DNA from: Skeletonema tropicum
Lineage: Eukaryota > Bacillariophyta > Thalassiosirophyceae > Thalassiosirales > Thalassiosiraceae
Direction of reading: 5' to 3'
Length of the DNA: 64,000 nucleotides
NCBI GenBank assembly: GCA_037178625.1
Contig: CM074136.1
Coordinates: 248,001-312,000, forward strand
Position 1 is the first letter of the stretch, and every line of letters starts with the position of its first letter. Shown here in pieces: positions 30,645 to 39,658 of this stretch. The notes under the pieces are model-generated. The model did no database searches. It saw nothing but the letters and a program-made list of their open reading frames with translations, and was not told where the DNA came from. A program made the position numbers and the translations under genes.

Positions 30645-32411
30645 TCAGCCAAGGATTAACTTCGAGGTGTCGCCGGGAAAGTAGTACCGTATCATCTTTT
30701 CAAACAATTCTTTCTTGTGTTCAAGCACCACTGGCAGAGCCGGTTCCACAGTCAGTCCTATCGAGCTCAGACGCTTGAGTCGAAGGAAGTCTATTAGCTT
30801 TCCAAAGCAGTATGGATTGTGTTCAATGAACGTCACCACATCTTGGCTTCCTTTCTCCAATTGTTGGATCTCTTTCAAGAGAAGACAGATTGTACCTACA
30901 CGTTGCACTCCAATCTTTTCCAACCCAAATTCGTTCAAGGCAAGGAGCTCGGACCCGTTGATATTATTCTCAATGAATAGATTCGAGACGTCTTCTTGCA
31001 TGCCCTCTAAGCTTTTCGTCCAGTTGAATACTTCATCTGGAGTCCACTCCTTGACACGCACATTGTCGCATCCCTGCTCCGTCCATTTCGTGTCGTTGAA
31101 CTGCTGAGCGAGCATTGACTCTTCCACAGCTAAAAGTGTATCACGTTTTAGATCCATTTTTGTCCCGCTAATGTTGAGCATGACGATGTCATTAACACTG
31201 CCGCTTGCGAATAAGTCAATGAATTGTTCCTCATCCTTAAAACACTCTTCGAAGACAATCACATCCCGTTCCAACTTTTGAAGAGTTGCCGATCTTGTAT
31301 TGATGGCATCATTGACTTCCTCCGTGAATCTACTTTCTGCAGGTCCTTTCTCCGGACAAACAATGGAAGCGATTTGTTTCTCCTGTATCGCACTCCTCCA
31401 AATTTGAAACACTTCCATTGCCCTGATCGAATGTATTCTGGGTGCTTTTGAAGACAATTGCCCGATTGGAAACGGCTCGTACGATTGACCGTTGCAAAGA
31501 ACAATTTCCGATCCAGATACTCTCAGTCTCAGACTCATATCACCACTTCCAAACGCTGGACCCCCCTCGCTGTTACAACGAATTGCAGTGTCGTCATCCA
31601 CATCTTTCAGTTTCCTCTTGGTCGGATATGGCAAACCGAATCCACAAAAACCAAAGATAAATGCCTTGTTTGCGGAGCTGTGATCACCCGCCTCTTTGTC
31701 CCAAGCAGAATTTGAGTAACCCCCCACCACACCCCCCTCTACCGTTTCAATCAAGATTAGTGTGGGGCCCTTGTTATTGCATCTTTCATGGAACACTTCA
31801 GGCCAGAAGCCATCTGTTGACGAGTCATAAAGTAAATGCAACTCCCCGTCAGATTTATCCTCTATCAACCAATCGTGAATAATATCTGTTTCCTCTGCAG
31901 TGGTAATAATTTTGCTTGGAATCTTTGCCATATGACCAGAAAATAACCTCATGTGATGCTTCAGAATATCCTCATGTTCCTCATCCACTGACGGATAATC
32001 AGGACAATCTTCTTCAGATGATATTGTCATTTCATTCAACCAGTCCACAATTGCCCGAAAGGCCGTTGGATTAACATCTAAAAATATTCTGCCCGTGCTA
32101 TCTCTCTGCAACCTTTTGTCCCACCGTCCGCTGAATAATGCCTGAAATCGTGAATTGAATTGACACAACACACCACGACGGGCAGCTATGATTTCCCCGC
32201 CGGCATTAATTTCGACGATATCATTGTCGGATGCGTCTGCATTACCATTGTCAGCTGCACTTTGCCGTTTCCTCTCTTCAAACTCTTGTAGTCTACTTTG
32301 GAGCTGCTCCTCTTTGGCATCGAGCTTTTGAATCTCATCGTCGAGACTGGCAATGAGATTTGCAGCTGCAGATTGCAGCAAACTGGCAGCCTCGCTTAGC
32401 TGATCTTCCAT
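30645..32411 (-). CDS. BTB/T1 - TLD - split BTB with embedded SAM domain protein
   Basis: 588 residues, intronless, ATG at 32411. Order: N-terminal coiled coil (about 5-52); a K-channel-tetramerisation type BTB domain (64-130: VEINAGGEIIAARRGVL, ALFSGRWD, IFLDVNPTAFRAIVDWL); a TLD-like domain (about 178-338: LHLLYDSSTDGF, GPTLILIETVEGGVVGGYSN, KAFIFGF); then a second BTB domain whose first half (408-446: VMLNISGTKMDLKRDTLLAV) and second half (524-545: VVTFIEHNPYCFGKLIDFL) are separated by a SAM domain (455-518: WTPDEVFNWTKSLEGM, GSELLALNEFGLEKIGV). Both BTB and SAM domains self-associate, so a multimeric cytosolic scaffold is inferred. BTB proteins often act as cullin-3 adaptors, which would be one hypothesis. 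It appears to be a functional host gene. Confidence 0.85.
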   Translation of the reverse strand: MEDQLSEAASLLQSAAANLIASLDDEIQKLDAKEEQLQSRLQEFEERKRQSAADNGNADASDNDIVEINAGGEIIAARRGVLCQFNSRFQALFSGRWDKRLQRDSTGRIFLDVNPTAFRAIVDWLNEMTISSEEDCPDYPSVDEEHEDILKHHMRLFSGHMAKIPSKIITTAEETDIIHDWLIEDKSDGELHLLYDSSTDGFWPEVFHERCNNKGPTLILIETVEGGVVGGYSNSAWDKEAGDHSSANKAFIFGFCGFGLPYPTKRKLKDVDDDTAIRCNSEGGPAFGSGDMSLRLRVSGSEIVLCNGQSYEPFPIGQLSSKAPRIHSIRAMEVFQIWRSAIQEKQIASIVCPEKGPAESRFTEEVNDAINTRSATLQKLERDVIVFEECFKDEEQFIDLFASGSVNDIVMLNISGTKMDLKRDTLLAVEESMLAQQFNDTKWTEQGCDNVRVKEWTPDEVFNWTKSLEGMQEDVSNLFIENNINGSELLALNEFGLEKIGVQRVGTICLLLKEIQQLEKGSQDVVTFIEHNPYCFGKLIDFLRLKRLSSIGLTVEPALPVVLEHKKELFEKMIRYYFPGDTSKLILG

Positions 32412-33155
32412 TTCTTCTTTTGCTGTAACAATTATCTCACAATGACGGCATGCATTGAAGATAAAAGATTGATGGCTCGTGCTGCTCGGCTCGTTTAAGT
32501 ATGTCTCGTTTGAGGTGTCACGTCAGAAGCAGAAGTTTTGGTTTTCAAATAGTTCAACCATAATACCTAATAAATACCTTCCTATGCGGTATTGATGACG
32601 TCATAGTCACCCTTTCTGGTGATGTACCTTTTACAACGTCCCATGTGCCGCGGTATTGCAATCCTCAGAATACGATAATCTGCATGCTTGGAAACACCAC
32701 TCCGGGGGTCGAATAATTAAGTAGACATAAGTAATAGTAGATGGGAGTTTTCTCAAATTCAAAAGTTCCCATAGTGTCAGTAACATTACTTACACATGTT
32801 CTTCGTTTTTTTTTGCTTGGTTGCATGACATAAATAAATATGCAACCAAATCGTGTCTCTCTAGAGAGAGAGAGAGAGAGAGAGAGGGTGTATGTACTGA
32901 GGAGTAGGAGCATATCATATCACTTAGGAAATTAGGTAAATGTTGCATTATCGCTACCTAGACATCATTGAACCAACAATTGGAGTCTTCATACGCCGAG
33001 GGCAGAACCAAACAGCGTCGCAGTCGGAACCACGGGAGAGGGTTGTCTCTCCTACCACAGCTCGTTTAAAAGCCCGGGATATATTGACGTGTATGTCAAT
33101 AAGCCTGTATACAGGCGAGATATACAAATACAAGTATTTGCACGAGAGTATAAGC
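32412..33155. other. Intergenic; GA microsatellite
   Basis: 5' flank of the BTB gene (minus strand). A (GA)n run of about 12 units lies at 32863-32887. No other gene is supported. Confidence 0.5.
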
Positions 33156-33326
33156 ATATCCCAACCATTTTTTGAAAACGGCACCTCGGTGCCGTTTTGT
33201 GTAGAGCTCTGGTATGTTTCTACGTGAAAGGCAAAACGGCACCTCGGTGCCGTTTTCAAAAAAGGCAGTAGGCCTCAAAATATTTGTTAGATTAAAGCAT
33301 GAGCCAAAACGTGGCCTATAGATCTT
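33156..33326. repeat. Half B of the foldback element (inverted relative to its intact order)
   Basis: Reads from the TIR (ATATCCCAACCATTTT) inward to GGCCTATAGATCTTA and matches the right half of the intact element at 4644-4971 in reverse complement. Hairpins here carry GGCACC/GGTGCC where the intact copy has GGTACC/GGTACC. Confidence 0.75.
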
Positions 33327-33965
33327 AGAAGAGGATAGGGTAAAATGTTTTCAGATATCAGCGGATAATTTACAGTCCTGGTTACAATCGGTGGGGACAT
33401 GTGAAGTGCTGGAAAAGTATATCATGAGTTTCGTGAGGGCTCGGAATGGCAAAAGCTTTATGGACTGCATTGCTAGCGATCATGACCCGATACTGCGGAA
33501 GTTGGCACGCTCACAAGATAAGATTGGATGGCGGCGGTTTATGGAAGGAATGATATCCAAGGAGTTCTGTGCGATTCAAGAGACACATCGTCGTCTGGAG
33601 GGCAGCTATCTTTCGGGCGCAAAATGGGCACAGAGCTTCTCAATCAAGCTGATGGAGATGACCCATGGACAGTGGCTGGTGAGGAATTTCTTGATTCATG
33701 ATAAAATTTCGAGTATGCTTGCGTTAGAGAGGAAGGAGGAGCTACAAATAGCTATAGAGGAGCAGCAAGAGATGGGCTTAGAAGGGCTAGGAGAGGAGGA
33801 TAAATATTTGATGGAAATCAATCTCGATGATCTCGAAACAACTTCTGGTGAACATCAGGCTTATTGGCTGCTTTCAGTAAAAGCGGCACGTGAAGCCTTC
33901 TTGATACGTCGCCAGCGGGCTCAGCAGCACTTCGACGCGGTCAAAACAACCACGGATAGAGATGG
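33327..33965 (+). pseudogene. Inverted C-terminal segment of the truncated retrotransposon
   Basis: Open frame (LEEDRVKCFQISADNLQSWL onward, continuing through DKIGWRRFMEGMISKEF and MTHGQWLVRNFLIHDKI to YWLLSVKAAREAF) aligns with the region just after the CCHC finger in the 2455-residue retrotransposon protein (there DRIGWRNVMEGKVSKEF). It is exactly the continuation missing from the minus-strand frame that ends at about 34145, but in the opposite orientation. It ends where foldback half A begins. Confidence 0.75.
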
Positions 33966-34144
33966 ATATCCCAACCATTTTGAAAACGGCACCTCGGTGT
34001 CGTTTTTGTGTTGGGCCCAGTACCCATAAGGCTTGAAAACGGCACCGAGGTGCCGTTTTTGAAATCCCATTTGTTAGCGGGCAAAGCTAGGCAGCTCCTA
34101 CCGGCTTTTTATAAAAAAAAAATAGGCCCTTGTATGCAATAATA
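33966..34144. repeat. Half A of the foldback element
   Basis: Reads from a TIR (ATATCCCAACCATTTT) through two hairpins to CTTGTATGCAATAATA, matching the left half of the intact element at 4644-4971. Its inner end abuts the C-terminus of the minus-strand retrotransposon frame. Confidence 0.75.
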
Positions 34145-36275
34145 CATTAAGACGTGAGCGCATGACTCCTGTGCATCCAGACAAGAAGGACACAAAGGAG
34201 AGTGATTAGGATCACATCTGTGTAACCGCAAGTTGGTGCCGGCTATGTCGTGAACTTGCTTGCATGCCCATAGTTGGAAAAGCCGCGGGACCTCGTGTAA
34301 TGCCTTGTTCACGTTGAACCAATCTACTTGGACGAACGCGGATGGAAGCAGGATCTGTCTCTTGGCGAAGATCTCCCTGGCCAACGCTAGGTGGCCATGA
34401 AAGCGGACTCTTTCACCAGTATCTGAAGTCATCTTCTTACCCTTATCCACATAGACGCAGATTGGCTCCAGTGGCAAAGGTTGCGCCGCCATTCCTGCGT
34501 TCGGATCCACGTCGTAAATCGCTAGTTTTGCGCCAGAGTCACACTGTTCATTCAATTGTTCAGGCCTAGACAGCTCCTCCCACACCAAATGATCGAGTTT
34601 ATGGGCCGACACATGAGAAAATACTGTGCTGAAGGTTAGAGACCTGCAATGGATCATGATATTTTTGAGTATATCTGAATGCCGGCAACTCGACGGGATA
34701 CGATGCGGAGGCAGGTTTTCCACATTATTGAGAGCCCCCAAGCAGTCAGAATAGATCTGGGCAGAACCAGACAGCGATGGTTTCAGTTTGTTCACAGCTA
34801 ATAGGATGAGATGAATAGCGAGTAATCCCAAAAGCTCCCCACGATATGCGCAAGCGGCGAGTGTCTTCTCAGAGAATTTACCAACGAGTCGGCCTCTCCC
34901 CTTGGAACATTCCATAATGAATGCAGCTGAGCAGATATCTGGGTACATCTCCTTGATAAAGGATCCGTCCGCCACACATATTAGTGATCCATCTATAATT
35001 ATAATAGCCGCCACTAGGAACTCATAGCTCCCCGTCAGTTCAAGATCTTCCCACATCCACATGCTACCCCACTGGTCGAGGACTTCCCACAAAGTGCTAG
35101 GAGGTAGAGACTGACCTGGGATTGGTGCATGACTTACCAAACGATATACCGCAGTATCTACCTCTTCTATCGTACACGCAACATTGTACTGAACCTGGGC
35201 ATGATCACTACCATCTTTCACATATCTCCGAGGGTTATTTTCATGCGGAGGGTATACCTCCATAAGGTCATTACCCATATAGCGGAACAGTCTATTCGAT
35301 GCGGCACAGTACCGCCACGGTTGAAGTTTGTGGCCGATGTGCACCCAATTTCCCAACCGGACGCTAAGTAAACCTCCTGGGGCTAATTGAGAGAGTGCTG
35401 ACTTCCACACATTAAAATCTTTTGACGATGGTTCCTCAGCGGGGAAGTCAAGCTTAGACCACTTTTCATCCTCCCGCCGCAGCCTCTTCTTGTACCGTGG
35501 ATCAATCTTCGAACCCCTTACACACAGTATATCCGATAAAAACAGAACTTGTTGATGCAAGCGGACTCTGTTCAATTGCCGTAGTTCTTTTGGAGAGTAC
35601 TGGAGATCTTCAAATACACACATGAGCCACTTGTCACCCACTCTTGGGAAGGGGTTGTCGATATTATTCAATACCACCTTATACCCGAAGGTATCTACTT
35701 TTTCCCAGATCGATTTCACCCAGCTAGGAGTAACCCAAGAGTGATATTGTTGAAATGATTCATCAAAGGGCTGATGAGCTCGACCGAGTTCAATAATGAA
35801 GAGGTCTACCGAGACCTGAGCTGTAATGCCATTACTAGACGGGCATCCATAGTGCATCATCAGTTTGTTCAATTGCTGGATGCCGCATTCTATCGGCACA
35901 TTCGGGAATCCACCGCCGTAGAAGCCAATGTCTAAATCACGGATTTCTTTAGGTGCCGTTCGTATCATACCACCCACAGGCATCAACTGATAATACGTCT
36001 TTTGCAGACATGTCTGAAGATCTTTGATGGGGGCCGTCTGGCAGCACAGACCGTATGAAACTTTGGGCCAAAAACAAGCTGATAGCCATGTCCAGAATTG
36101 ACGCCGATTCAATCTACTCCCTAGAACTTTTTGCGCACAATCAGATGCTTTCTCGATCAAAACGTCCAGAGGACCTTTGCACTCCTCAGAACAATTGCAC
36201 TTGCTGCGGCACGAACCAGACGGGCTTGTTGCCACACCTAGCATAGTCTCCGGATGCTCCACAGAGTGATGCTTC
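34109..36275 (-). pseudogene. Truncated non-LTR retrotransposon: post-RT and RNase H part
   Basis: The frame (from about 36275, in phase with EKHHSVEHPETMLGVAT) continues the reverse transcriptase frame at 36238-38025 after a one-base loss in a C run near 36283. It includes a thumb-like region, then RNase H with its carboxylates in VADGSF, YRGELLG, YSDCLG and EQCDSGAK, and a zinc finger CPSC...SCAHVL at the end. Coding stops at about 34145, where foldback half A is joined; the true continuation lies inverted at 33327-33965. Dead copy. Confidence 0.8.
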
Positions 36276-37988
36276 TCAGAAATGGGGTCCCATCTGGAAG
36301 AGACAATTCAATGTCGTAATAGCAATCCTTGGAGTGATCTTCATACAGCCAACACTGCTTCCTCTCGTCGTAATAGTAAGACATCAAATAATAGAAGCAC
36401 TTATCAGGATGTAGGGTGCCCCCTGTTGCCATCAAAAGATTATTCCAACTGCGGACGCTTGCTGTCAGAGCTGCATGAACCTCATCTATTGTCTCCCTCT
36501 TCTTCATATTGATATGAATGATATCCGTATCATCGACAAAGAGAATAGCCGCCAAGTCAATTTGTTTGGATGGTGTGAAAGGGCAAACGAAGGTCGCTCC
36601 ATGTCCATCGGCTTTGTGAGCCATCAAGATGGTGATACTAATTGCTGCCCACCCGGCAGGTGCAGCACCATTTTCTTGACACAGACCTTGATACTTAACT
36701 TCGACAGTGCTGTTTGCGCACCGTGTTGAGTCCCCATACGCAGTTCTCAAGAAGTACCGCATCTCCTGGATTGTAGTAAGCATAGACTCTGTTGCCGACT
36801 GTTCAACTCCAAAGGCTTGAAACACCAAAGAAGCAATGGCATGTGCTATTCTGTCATAGCAGTTGCTTGCATCAACCGAAGCAATAGCAGCCGGAGTACG
36901 AAGTTGCCGTCCTATATCAAAGAATAGTATTTTTGCCAAGGCCCCATCATCTGCCGTCCTATTTTTCTCACTGAATATCTCTTCTGGCATGAGTTGGTAT
37001 TTGCGAATATTATTCATCATCCTATCACCGTATATGATCTTGTTTGCTTTGTTCAAGTCGGCCTCCAACAATAGGATGCTGCGCAATTTGGTGACTAGTC
37101 GACTGCCTGCTTTCTTTTCGAGCATGCAGGCCAAACCGCGTTGCCACCTTGACAAACTGATACCCCTCATGAGAGCGAGAGATATTTTAACTGCGTGATA
37201 GTTGGAGATATACTCCGACTCTGCGCCAGCAATGTAATGACCAAAATGGAAGCCAGAAATAGACGATGATGTTGCCTCCTTCGACCGTCTCCAGCTCTTA
37301 GCCCAAGTCACCTCATCAATCAAGGTCTCGACGGAGTTCATCGGGACAAGAGATCGAATCTTTGCTATCTGTTCAAATAACTGTTGCGTTGCCTCATGAT
37401 AGTCCTCAGAGAATTCATAAGTACCATCCAGCACTGCCCTGGCAGCAACTGTGTCGGCGTTGTATCCAAATTGACCTCTAAGACGCCCTTTGCAGATAGG
37501 TGCTTCTTCCGCCTGGTAGAATCGTTTGCCCTCACCATGAATATTTACCAAAATTGCTTTTTCCACTGAATCTTTCGTGTCATATTCTACCACGTTACCA
37601 CCATCAGTTTCCACCTGCACTGTTCGAATGCTACCGCTGAACCGCTTACCAAGATTGTAATTCAACTTCCTCCAGAAACGTCTATCTCTCTCTCCTTTAA
37701 TGATGGCGAGTATACGCCTTTCTGCAGCTTCATCACCCTTCTTTTTAGCAATATCCAACCGGCGATTCAAATGTTTCTGGTGTCCATGCTTCCTAAAATG
37801 ATCACACTTACTGTCGCAAGCTTTGACTTTGAGTCTGGCAGCGATCTCTGCTACTGAGAGGTTGAATGGACGAAGGATCTTTTGCTTCCGACATTTTCGT
37901 TTCAAATTCCCTCGGTTCACCTTCCTTCCCGCATGATAGCGGAGAAGTGTTTTAGAGACTTCGCCTCGCTTTATCCAAGTAGGAGTAG
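36238..37988 (-). pseudogene. Truncated non-LTR retrotransposon: reverse transcriptase part
   Basis: Minus frame with SSSISGFHFGHY, ASVDASNCYDRI (first catalytic Asp), LCQENGAAPAGW and ILFVDDTDII (FVDD box), all aligned to the intact element at 39659-47026. The endonuclease domain is absent: similarity begins at TPTWIKRGEVSKTLLRYHAG and the sequence to the right (37989-38312) is a separate dispersed repeat. The first dozen codons of the open frame (to 38025) come from that repeat. This is a typical 5'-truncated insertion. Confidence 0.85.
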
Positions 37989-38312
37989 GAGCAGTCGACG
38001 TGAGAGTTGTGGTGCCAACACACATAAAGTGATGGCAATGAACTGACCTCGAGTCTACTCAGCAAGTATTTATTGTAGTTAAGGATAGTTGAGTAATGTT
38101 CTAAGTTGTTATTATTATTGTTTGTATACTTAAAATAAGATGGTTGTACACAAGAATGCTGTCTTCAGAATTAGGAAAGTCTTGAGATAGAGAGGACGTA
38201 AGTACTTAAAACTCGCTTGGCCGAAACCAGTGAGCTTGTGAGAAAGTGCACTTGTCACAAACGGAAGACCGTATCTTCCACCTTCCATCCCTTCGATGAG
38301 CTTCGATGACAA
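37989..38312. repeat. Dispersed repeat, ~325 bp (second copy 55866-56206)
   Basis: Starts GAGCAGTCGACGTGAGAGTT and ends CGATGAGCTTCGATGACAA in both copies, same orientation, about 85-90% alike by eye with small indels. No coding potential. The truncated retrotransposon abuts its left edge. Confidence 0.8.
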
Positions 38313-38539
38313 CAGAAGGTTAAATTTTTCCGGAACAGTACATAGGAGTATTTGCGACTCAACTTTGCTCCCTACCTGCAGTTTTCGTTTCCGCGACTTC
38401 TGATGATCCTGCCTCTAGAGGTACTTCACGCCTGACGATCATGCGATAAGTACTCATCTAATTTCAACTTTACACTTCTCAGATCCCGGGAATTCATCTT
38501 TTTGTCATTCGTTTGAAGGCCTCGTTTAAAACTCAATTG

Positions 38540-38945
38540 TACGCAGCAGCTCAAGCTTCGTGAATAACTTTCTATCTTCTTCTCGGTTCTCGGCATCTCA
38601 GTCTCGTTAGACTACATATATTATTTGTCTCTCCAATCCAATCTGTTCCACTTGTACTGCATCTATCTACATTGTTTCTCCTCCACTGTAACCCATCGAT
38701 TGCATACACGCTTGATCCTATGCGCTCGTTCTCTTTCTGTGTATCACTGCTTACTTTTTTCTTCTCTTCTATATCTACGAGTGCATAATTTGTGACAGTT
38801 CTTTCCATTTCCGGTGCTGTTCTTCAGTCTGTTCCGACTTCCGACTCTTTCTCTACAGATTTGCTTCCTCTCTTGCTTTTTCACGAGTATTGCACATCGC
38901 TGCTGCTGTAAAGCCTTTCCCAGTCCGTGCATCCATAAGTTGCCA
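38540..38945. repeat. Pyrimidine-rich dispersed repeat (second copy of 17740-18130)
   Basis: Same start GTACGCAGCAGCTCAAGCTT and same internal landmarks as the 17.7 kb copy, with a 20-25 base extra CTCTACAGATTTGCTTCCTC segment near 38850. Confidence 0.7.
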
Positions 38946-39024
38946 AAAATCACTTCTCTCTTGGCATTGGTAGGTTTGCGGATTCGCGCCTTCTTCGGTG
39001 GCTCTTGCGCCAAATTTCCGAGGG

Positions 39025-39220
39025 TTTGATTTTGTCCACGACGGACGGACGGACCACGCTGTAGGCCTCGGTTTTGAGATCCTTAGTGAGAGTCGCAAAA
39101 AAATTATAAATGGCGCGTTGATGGTTTGGCGGAAAGAAATCACGGATCTCTATAACCTCTGGACCTAGATGGCTTTTTTCATAGCCACAGATGCCAAAAC
39201 ATCATTTTGCAATGATATTG
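39025..39220 (-). repeat. Inverted-repeat module flanking the retrotransposon locus (left copy)
   Basis: In reverse complement this matches 49428-49620: AAAATGATGTTTTGGCATCT, TGGCTATGAAAAAAGCCATC, GAGGTTA-AGAGATCCG and AGGCCTACAGCGTGG are shared, and weaker similarity continues toward the interior. In both copies the module lies directly upstream of an outward-to-inward ATG encoding M(P/S)KHHFA, so it may be a duplicated promoter. Confidence 0.6.
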
Positions 39221-39451
39221 CATCAATATCGGACGATTAGAGCAATCATGTCACTCAATGCCACTAGTGATGGAAAGCGTCCCCAGGTCCCTTTGGGGGT
39301 CAGACAGGGGCTGGCGGGCCGCGACGGATCGATAACAGAGGCAATTACGGCCGAACGAATGGCAGAAAATGAGAGCATCGGAGGAGAGATGAAAGCACGC
39401 GAAATAACTTCCGACATGATATGCACGGCCTTCCTCAAAGTATGCAAATAA
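39191..39451 (+). CDS. Small hypothetical ORF downstream of the inverted-repeat module
   Basis: 86 codons beginning MPKHHFAMILHQYRTI with a plausible C-terminal helix (EMKAREITSDMICTAFLKVC). Its counterpart at the right side (minus strand from 49453) begins MSKHHFAKC and then diverges. No family; coding status uncertain. Confidence 0.25.
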   Translation: MPKHHFAMILHQYRTIRAIMSLNATSDGKRPQVPLGVRQGLAGRDGSITEAITAERMAENESIGGEMKAREITSDMICTAFLKVCK

Positions 39452-39557
39452 ATAAATACAAAGTTAATCAGATTAGATATCTATGATACTAAAAGGGACC
39501 TGCTTCGGTACAACTGTACGGTCTTTTCTATTGCCGAATGGCTTTCCAGACAGCAAG

Positions 39558-39607
39558 ACGGGAAACTTCCCGTAGGAGTCAAGGACTCCTCTTAAACGCC
39601 GAAGCGT
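39558..39607 (-). ncRNA. Three consecutive hairpins in the 3' region of the retrotransposon transcript
   Basis: In transcript (minus) sense: ACGC-UUCG-GCGU (39607-39596, a C(UUCG)G tetraloop), AGGAGUC-CUU-GACUCCU (39590-39574) and ACGGGAA-GU-UUCCCGU (39573-39558). They lie 50-100 bases after the ORF stop at 39659. Non-LTR reverse transcriptases commonly recognise 3' UTR structure, so this may be the priming recognition element; that role is inference. Confidence 0.5.
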
Positions 39608-39658
39608 CTGTAACCAGGTGAGAGTGCTCCTGCGACACATAGTTTGGACTCAATTCTT

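Larger units (their letters stand above)
33327..37988 (-). mobile_element. 5'-truncated, frameshifted and internally inverted non-LTR retrotransposon
   Basis: Includes the reverse transcriptase, RNase H and zinc-finger parts on the minus strand and the inverted tail on the plus strand. It is a relative of, not a copy of, the intact element at 39.6-48.9 kb (clear protein similarity, little DNA identity). No Ulp1 domain remains; the coding sequence is cut by the foldback element before that point. Confidence 0.75.
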
